From assembly GCF_000428825.1 (NCBI RefSeq), contig NZ_AUAR01000021.1, positions 1 through 64,000 on the forward strand: 64,000 nt of DNA, read 5' to 3'. Of this stretch, positions 59,006 to 64,000 are shown one piece after another (within the stretch, counting starts at the first letter, position 1; every line of letters begins with the position of its first letter). The notes under the pieces are model-generated. The model did not search any database. It saw only the letters and a program-made list of their open reading frames with translations, and was not told the origin of the DNA. Source of the stretch: Desulfomicrobium escambiense DSM 10707 (GTDB lineage Bacteria; Desulfobacterota; Desulfovibrionia; Desulfovibrionales; Desulfomicrobiaceae). The position numbers were made by a program, and so were the translations under genes.

Positions 59006-59710
59006 ATGAATGAAAAATACGGATCGAAGCACTCGTTCCACCGAGGAAAAATGACCCCGAAACGCAAGCTCTGGCTCATCGACGCGAGCTACATGTTCAA
59101 CGCCCGCCACAGCGTGCGCAGCGGCTACGAGTTCAGCTACCTGCGCCTGCGCCAGTACCTGGAGCAGGACGGCCCCATCTGGCGGGCCTACTACCTGAAC
59201 TCCACGCCCAACCCGCCCTCGGACGGCCAGGACAATTTCCACCGCTGGCTGCGCAGCGGCCCGCCCATGGGGCCCAAGATCATCACCAAGTTCTACGGCC
59301 TCAAGCAGCAGCGGGCCGACAAGGCCTATTGCGAGGAGTGCGGGCAGAAGGTTTCCCTGCGCTGCCAGAACCAGAACGGCGAAACCACCCACCGGGTCTT
59401 CAACGAGATCCAGAAGGGCGTGGACGTGGGCATCGCCACCCTGTCCCTCATCCATCAGCGCAACTACGACACGCTGCTGCTGTCCTCGGGCGACTCGGAC
59501 CTGCTCGACGCCGTGGAACACCTCTCGGAGCAGGGCAAGACCATCGAACTCGTGGTCTTCCGCGACGGGGTATCCTCGGAATTGCAGTGCCGGGCCGACC
59601 GCATTCACTGGATCAATGATTTCGCGACCGAAGTGGACAACGCAAGCCGCGAGCAGGCGGCCGAGGGCGACGGCCCCCAGGCAGGCTCCGCGGAGAGGAG
59701 GAACTCATGA
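59006..59710 (+). CDS. NYN domain ribonuclease-like protein
   Basis: This 234-aa protein of the NYN (LabA/DUF88, PIN-like) family has the N-terminal acidic strand KLWLIDASYMFNAR, the GVDVGIATLSLIHQ helix and the LLLSSGDSDLLDAVEHL loop that carries the catalytic-site acids. A CEECGQKVSLRC cysteine pair suggests a small zinc site inserted near residue 110. Family members cut RNA or bind it. ATG 59006 has a G-rich stretch upstream. It overlaps the HlyIII gene by 4 bp. Confidence 0.85.
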   Translation: MNEKYGSKHSFHRGKMTPKRKLWLIDASYMFNARHSVRSGYEFSYLRLRQYLEQDGPIWRAYYLNSTPNPPSDGQDNFHRWLRSGPPMGPKIITKFYGLKQQRADKAYCEECGQKVSLRCQNQNGETTHRVFNEIQKGVDVGIATLSLIHQRNYDTLLLSSGDSDLLDAVEHLSEQGKTIELVVFRDGVSSELQCRADRIHWINDFATEVDNASREQAAEGDGPQAGSAERRNS

Positions 59711-60360
59711 CCAGCCTCGAAAAGTTCGTCTCGCAGTACACCATGGGCGAGGAGATCGCCAACAGCATCACCCACGCCGTGGGCACGGGGATGTCCATCG
59801 CCGCCCTGGTGGTGCTCATCGTCTCGGCCGTGTCCCAGGGCGACGCCTGGCACGTGGTCAGCTTCTCCATCTTCGGGTCCACACTGATCCTGCTGTACCT
59901 GGCCTCGACCCTGTACCACGCCATCCCGCTGCCGGGCGCCAAGCGCATCCTCAAGACCCTGGACCACAGCGCCATCTTCCTGCTCATCGCCGGCACCTAC
60001 ACGCCCTTCATGCTGGTTTCCATGCGCGGCACCACCGGCTGGATCGTCTTCGCCGTGGTCTGGATTCTGGCCGTGGCGGGCGTGGTGCTCAAATGCTGCT
60101 TCGTGTACCGCTTCAAGCGACTGTCTCTGACCATCTACCTCGGCATGGGCTGGCTGTGCGTGCTGGTCATGCGCGACATGTACGCCTCCCTGCCGGGCAC
60201 GAGCCTGACCTTGCTGGCCCTGGGCGGCCTGGCCTACACCCTGGGCGTGGTCTTCTACGTCTGGAAGCGCCTGCCCTACAGCCACGCCATCTGGCACCTC
60301 TTCGTCATCGCCGGCAGCACCCTGCATTTCTTCTCCGTGCTGCACACGCTCCCGGCCTGA
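59707..60360 (+). CDS. Hemolysin III/PAQR family membrane protein
   Basis: This 217-aa membrane protein has seven hydrophobic helices and the family histidines: EEIANSITHAVGTGMS near the N-terminus, ASTLYHAIPLPGAKRILKTLDHSAIFLL in the middle (H and D/H residues) and PYSHAIWHLFVIAGSTLHFF at the end. These form the zinc site of PAQR-type proteins. Bacterial members are thought to be hydrolases with a ceramidase-like fold. It overlaps the NYN gene stop by 4 bp and is followed by the GIY-YIG gene. Confidence 0.9.
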   Translation: MTSLEKFVSQYTMGEEIANSITHAVGTGMSIAALVVLIVSAVSQGDAWHVVSFSIFGSTLILLYLASTLYHAIPLPGAKRILKTLDHSAIFLLIAGTYTPFMLVSMRGTTGWIVFAVVWILAVAGVVLKCCFVYRFKRLSLTIYLGMGWLCVLVMRDMYASLPGTSLTLLALGGLAYTLGVVFYVWKRLPYSHAIWHLFVIAGSTLHFFSVLHTLPA

Positions 60361-60365
60361 TTCCC

Positions 60366-60638
60366 GTGGCCGACTGGTTCGTCTACGTGCTGCGCTGCGG
60401 CGACGGCACGCTGTACACCGGCATCACCACCGACGTTTCCCGCCGCCTGTCCGAGCACGCCTCGGGCGGGCCCAGGGCCGCCAAGTACCTGCGCGGCCGC
60501 GGCCCCCTCGAATTGGCCTTTTCCGCGCCTGCAGGCGGCCGGTCGCGGGCCCTGACCCTCGAACGCTGGCTCAAGGGCCTGCCCCGCAGCCGCAAGGACG
60601 ATCTGATCTGCGGCCGCCTGGCCTGGCCCGAATCCTAG
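60366..60638 (+). CDS. GIY-YIG nuclease superfamily protein
   Basis: This 90-aa single-domain protein has a VYVLRCGDGTLYTGIT segment, a variant of GIY-YIG as VYV...LYTGI, followed by RRLSEHASG with the conserved Arg and His. It matches the UPF0213/YhbQ type of small GIY-YIG proteins. GTG 60366 is the first possible start, six bases after the HlyIII stop, without a clear ribosome site. Its stop overlaps the stop of the convergent gene by 4 bp. Confidence 0.85.
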   Translation: MADWFVYVLRCGDGTLYTGITTDVSRRLSEHASGGPRAAKYLRGRGPLELAFSAPAGGRSRALTLERWLKGLPRSRKDDLICGRLAWPES

Positions 60639-61840
60639 CCGAACATCAGCCATTGCGGGCGGAAGATGAGCAGCAGCCCGACAGCCAGCATGAGCGCCCC
60701 GCCGAGCATCCGCGCGTAGCGGACGTAGGTCGTGGTCGCGCCCGTGACCTCCAGCGTCAGCATGGCCGCCACGAAGACGACGAGGTCGTCGACCATGTAG
60801 AAGAAGATGTAGAGGGCAATGTAGGAATAGTATTTCCAGGCCGGATACGCGTTCAGGGACAGGACCTGCGTGTAGATGGCCGGAAACCCCGCCGAGCAGA
60901 CGACTTCCACCAGATTGACCATGAAGGCCAGGAGCGCGATCCCGATCAGGGACAGCAGCAGGCTGTGCTGCCCGATGACGGACCGCAGCCTGATGCGGAA
61001 GTGCTTGCGCCGCTCGCTGCCGTTCATCCTGCAACTGATTTCCTCGTTGGCCAGGGCGTCCCTGAGGCTGTACGCGCCTCCGGCCAGGGCGATGAGCCCG
61101 ATCCCGACCCTGACCCACATGACGAGCCCGAAGAAGAGGATGAGGTTGAGCCAGGCAGCCATGAAGAGGAAATAGACCAAGGCCGAGGCGGCGATGAAGA
61201 CGGTGCCCAGAAGCCACATGCGCGTGCGGTCCCGCATGCCGAGCAGCAGGCCGATCAGAAAGACCAGGGCCCACATGGCGCAGGGGTTGAACCCGTCCAG
61301 AAAGCCCATGACCACGGTCAGCAGGGGCAGGGAGAAAGCCAGGACGTCAATGTCGCCCAGCAGCGGGACGGTGATGATCCGCGTGCCCGGCGCAGTTGCC
61401 GCTTCGGGCGCCGCGTCGGGTGCGGCCTTCGGGGGCGGTGGCGCCTTTTCGCCTTCGCTGGTTCGACGGACCAGGTCCGGGCAGTCCCCAGGCAGGCATT
61501 TGGCGACCAGCGTCCTGATCATGTCCGGGGTGAAGGTCTCGTCGAAGCCTATGATGCATTCCTCCCCGACAACGAGGAAGGGGACGGCGACGGAGTGGGC
61601 GTTGAGCCGCTCGGCGACCCTTTCGAGCAGTTCCATGTTTTTCGTGTTGAAATAGACTTCGTACCGCTCGATGCGCAGGTTGCCGTAGCGGTTTTCGTAT
61701 TCCCGGAGGAGCTTTTCCTCCTTGGCGCAGTGGGGGCAGCCCTGGCCGTAGAAGAAGTGCATGACGAAAGGGGGCGACGCGGCGTTAACGGCCGTCGGCG
61801 AAAGGAGAAGAACGAGAAGGAGGAAAAGGGCAGTGTGCAT
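60635..61840 (-). CDS. Glutaredoxin-like domain plus CcdA/DsbD-like membrane domain
   Basis: A 401-aa membrane protein. A signal segment (LFLLLVLLLSPTAVNAA) is followed by a thioredoxin-fold domain with the redox motif CPHC (GQGCPHCAKEEKLL), a proline-rich linker (APPPPKAAPDAAPEAA), then a membrane domain of six or more helices with GFNPCAMWALVF and EVVCSAGFPAIY. These two membrane cysteines correspond to the NPC and PC motifs of CcdA/DsbD. It would pass electrons across the membrane to a periplasmic thiol domain. It stands next to dsbD, and ATG 61840 has GCGGGA upstream. Confidence 0.8.
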   Translation of the reverse strand: MHTALFLLLVLLLSPTAVNAASPPFVMHFFYGQGCPHCAKEEKLLREYENRYGNLRIERYEVYFNTKNMELLERVAERLNAHSVAVPFLVVGEECIIGFDETFTPDMIRTLVAKCLPGDCPDLVRRTSEGEKAPPPPKAAPDAAPEAATAPGTRIITVPLLGDIDVLAFSLPLLTVVMGFLDGFNPCAMWALVFLIGLLLGMRDRTRMWLLGTVFIAASALVYFLFMAAWLNLILFFGLVMWVRVGIGLIALAGGAYSLRDALANEEISCRMNGSERRKHFRIRLRSVIGQHSLLLSLIGIALLAFMVNLVEVVCSAGFPAIYTQVLSLNAYPAWKYYSYIALYIFFYMVDDLVVFVAAMLTLEVTGATTTYVRYARMLGGALMLAVGLLLIFRPQWLMFG

Positions 61841-61940
61841 GCTTTCCCGCTCGGGCCGCGTTATGCGGCCCTTACAAAGAAAATAGCACATCGAAGGGCA
61901 AGGGGCTACTTTTTTGTCTCCACCGGCAGAACAAGTCGTC

Positions 61941-63743
61941 TTAAGGCCGCAGTTCCGCTTCGAGGGCCTCGTCGAGCTGTCCGCTGGTGAAGAGGTCGCG
62001 CAGCACCAGGGGGCTCTCCGGGCGTTCCTTGGGGAAGATGGCCAGGATGGGGATGGACTTGGAACCCATGCTTTCCAGCAGGGCCATGAGCTCGGGATCG
62101 TGGCGGGTCAGGTCCACGCGCAGCAGCGTGGCCTTGAAATCCCTGGCGATGCGGGCGCTGTTCTCGGGTTTGAGCACCGTCTTTTCCAGAAATTTGCAGT
62201 TGGGGCACCAGTCCGCGGTGAAGTCGAGAATCAGGTTTTCCTGGCCGAGCAGGCTCTGAAATCTGGGCATTTCAAAATTCTGCCAGGGATCCTGGTGGAC
62301 GGTGGGGCGGAAGAGGAGAAAGACAACCGCCGTCACGAGGGCCACGCAGGAGGAACGGATGGACCATCTGCGCAACATCGACTGGTTCAGGTCCGTGAGC
62401 TTGCCCCAGACCCACGCCGCCACGGCGATGGCCCACAGGAGGATGAGCACGTCCAGGTATGCAGAGGTCGGCAGCAGCCCGAAAAGGTAGACGCAGGTCC
62501 CGGCCAAAAGAAAGCCGAGCAGGCGTTCCAGGTGCGCGGTCCAGGCTCCGGGCCTGGGCAGGAAACGGTACAGACCGGGCATGAGGGCCATGGCCAGGTA
62601 GGGCGATGCCATGCCGAGGCCGATGCAGCTCAGGACCAGGGCGATGATTTTCGGCGGCTGGATGAGGGCCCAGGCCAGGACCCCGCCCAGGAACGGCCCG
62701 CTGCAGGGCGTGGCCAGGACGGTGGCCAGAATGCCGGTAGTGAATGATTCGAGCCGGGGGTGGTGTTTGACCCCGGCGGATTTGCCCTTGAGGTCGATGA
62801 GGGGCAGGTCGTAGACGCCGAAAAGGCTCAGAGAAAGGGCGAAGACGACGGCCGTCAGGGTGATGATGGCCGAGGGCTGCTGGAATATCTGCCCCCAGGC
62901 GATGCCCGTGGCGGCAATGATGCCGGCCAGGATCAGGAAGTAGAGCATCATGCCCAGGGCGAAGAAGAGGTTGTGGGCGCGGAAGGCCTGCCGCTGCTGC
63001 ATGGGCATGCCGGACGCCGCCGGGATGAAGGAGCGCAGCTTCAGGGTGATGACGGGCAGCACGCACGGCATGAAATTGAGGATCAGGCCGGCCAGGAAGG
63101 CCAGGCCGGCTGCCTTGGACAGGGTATGGACCTCAAGCCCCGGGGCGAAATAGCGCGGGCTGAAGGACACGGCAGGCTTCGGCGTCTCGGCGTCAGCAGG
63201 TGTTTCGACGGCAGTCTCGGGCAGCGACTCGGCGGCTCCGGGCGTGGATAGCAGGTACAGGGGCCACCACTGCTGGTCTTCGGCCCGGGGCAGTCCGGCC
63301 GGGTCCGTGACCGCGAGTTCCAGGTCCTCGCGCAGGGGTTGGCAGGTGGTGGCCGAGCAGAGCAGGGCGTTCAGGCGGACCGTCAATTTGGCCGGAGCCT
63401 TGGCCATGGGCAGGAAAAAGGGGGTCGGCCCGTTGTAGAGTTCCACGGTCAGGCTCGGGTCGATGGGGTCGGGGCCTGGTTCGGCCGGCGGGTAGAGGGC
63501 GTCCAGGTCGGCACCGTCGGCTTGGCCGGTCACGGTCGTGGGGAATCCCGACGGCCCCTGGACGTTGCCGTAGGCATGCCACTCGGGTGCGGGGGTGAGC
63601 GTCACCACGCCGAGCACCGGGGTTGCGGGGGCGTCGGTACGGAAGGCCTGCAGGGAGACTTCGTAGGGTCCGGCGGCGCCCGCGGGGGCGGCGATGTTCA
63701 GGACTGCCAGACAGATCAGGATGAAAGCGGCGCGTAGTGTCAT
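61941..63743 (-). CDS. dsbD: Thiol:disulfide interchange protein DsbD
   Basis: A 600-aa protein with a signal peptide, an N-terminal alpha domain with LLCSATTCQPLREDL (two cysteines), a membrane domain with MPCVLPVITLKL and ATPCSGPFLGGVLAW, and a C-terminal thioredoxin domain with DFTADWCPNCKFLEKT near residue 507. This full three-domain layout carries reducing power from the cytoplasm to periplasmic thiols, for example for cytochrome c maturation. ATG 63743 leads into the signal peptide. It lies 100 bp upstream of the glutaredoxin-like gene on the same strand. Confidence 0.93.
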   Translation of the reverse strand: MTLRAAFILICLAVLNIAAPAGAAGPYEVSLQAFRTDAPATPVLGVVTLTPAPEWHAYGNVQGPSGFPTTVTGQADGADLDALYPPAEPGPDPIDPSLTVELYNGPTPFFLPMAKAPAKLTVRLNALLCSATTCQPLREDLELAVTDPAGLPRAEDQQWWPLYLLSTPGAAESLPETAVETPADAETPKPAVSFSPRYFAPGLEVHTLSKAAGLAFLAGLILNFMPCVLPVITLKLRSFIPAASGMPMQQRQAFRAHNLFFALGMMLYFLILAGIIAATGIAWGQIFQQPSAIITLTAVVFALSLSLFGVYDLPLIDLKGKSAGVKHHPRLESFTTGILATVLATPCSGPFLGGVLAWALIQPPKIIALVLSCIGLGMASPYLAMALMPGLYRFLPRPGAWTAHLERLLGFLLAGTCVYLFGLLPTSAYLDVLILLWAIAVAAWVWGKLTDLNQSMLRRWSIRSSCVALVTAVVFLLFRPTVHQDPWQNFEMPRFQSLLGQENLILDFTADWCPNCKFLEKTVLKPENSARIARDFKATLLRVDLTRHDPELMALLESMGSKSIPILAIFPKERPESPLVLRDLFTSGQLDEALEAELRP

Positions 63744-63890
63744 GTTTGGGCACGGGTGGCTGAACGTTGTGGCCGAGTTTTCCTTTTAGGTGCTTCGGGA
63801 GGTGGTGGCAAGCGAGGAAAGGCGATTCTGGAGGCGTATCGGCAGGGGAGGCTTCGCCGTGTTTACAGGAGACGGCTCACCGGTCCATCG

Positions 63891-63927
63891 AAAAAGCCCC
63901 TCCGGCGTGACGCCGGAGGGGAGAAAA
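63891..63927 (-). terminator. Rho-independent terminator after htpX
   Basis: CCCCTCCGGCG and CGCCGGAGGGG form a perfect 11-bp stem with a TGA loop. On the minus strand it is followed by CTTTTTC, 10 bp after the htpX stop. It ends the htpX transcript ahead of dsbD. Confidence 0.85.
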
Positions 63928-63937
63928 TCCGTCGCGG

Positions 63938-64000
63938 CTACATGGCCATCAGCCTGGCCACGCGGTCCTCGGTGGACGGGTGGGTCGAGAAGAGGCTGGC
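63938..64000 (-). CDS. htpX: M48 metallopeptidase HtpX, C-terminal end (partial)
   Basis: Only the last 20 codons are inside the window; the gene continues past its right edge. They encode ASLFSTHPSTEDRVARLMAM and a stop, and this LFSTHP-S/P-T-E-x-R-x-x-R-L ending is characteristic of HtpX membrane proteases. A strong terminator follows. Nothing else can be judged. Confidence 0.75.
   Translation of the reverse strand, partial: ASLFSTHPSTEDRVARLMAM

Noticed and set aside
1-64000. CRISPR arrays, tRNA and rRNA genes, and phage attachment sites.
   Set aside because: No regularly spaced direct repeats, no tRNA-like cloverleaf and no rRNA segment was noticed in intergenic DNA by eye.

Overview
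The window reads as chromosomal DNA of a high-GC anaerobic Gram-negative bacterium, most likely a sulfate reducer of the Desulfovibrionales (Desulfobacterota); a Desulfomicrobium-like genus is a guess from gene content only. The pointers are an 11-subunit-type Nuo complex without NADH module genes, a lactate permease, the futalosine menaquinone enzyme MqnC, LolA, DsbD and Wza/Wzc. No tRNA, rRNA or CRISPR array was seen.

Region 1 (1-1.2 kb): the 3' end of an IS transposase gene abuts the 3' third of an SLC13-type anion permease gene, so the permease is broken. Region 2 (1.2-14.7 kb, minus strand): one long tightly overlapping operon nuoA-B-C-D-H-I-J-K, an MrpD-like antiporter subunit, an 86-aa membrane protein, a NuoL/MrpD-like subunit, nuoM, nuoN and lctP, closed by a hairpin terminator. 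About 340 bp upstream of nuoA lies a clear ydaO-type (cyclic di-AMP) riboswitch with its own promoter and an intrinsic terminator. Region 3 (14.8-16.6 kb): small orphan genes of unknown function.

Region 4 (16.7-42.5 kb): a surface polysaccharide locus. On the minus strand, in transcription order, it has an undecaprenyl-phosphate sugar transferase, a Wzx flippase, a complete pseudaminic acid pathway (pseB, pseC, pseF, a pseG-pseH fusion, pseI), a transposase remnant, a candidate nonulosonate/sialyl-type transferase, a Wzy polymerase, two GT4 glycosyltransferases and a radical SAM/SPASM protein. The 18.9-24.4 kb part is strongly AT-rich and looks acquired. The other half (31.7-42.5 kb) has a PHP-type tyrosine phosphatase, two small secreted proteins sharing a PRL(V/I)PEG motif, Wza, Wzc, a TPR-like membrane protein, a membrane J-domain protein and an O-antigen ligase. 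Together these would make, export and regulate a pseudaminic-acid-containing capsule, exopolysaccharide or O-antigen.

Region 5 (42.6-64 kb): housekeeping genes in short operons. They are acyl-CoA synthetase; TerC; an AI-2E-type permease with a SagB-like nitroreductase and a YugP-like zinc peptidase; an ABC-F ATPase; DUF2721 with a zinc-ribbon protein and panC-panD-panB; a PilZ protein; an MFS transporter; lolA; a J-domain protein with a YkgJ cysteine-cluster protein; mqnC with an M24 peptidase; a NYN nuclease, HlyIII and a GIY-YIG protein; two thiol-disulfide membrane proteins; and the last codons of htpX.
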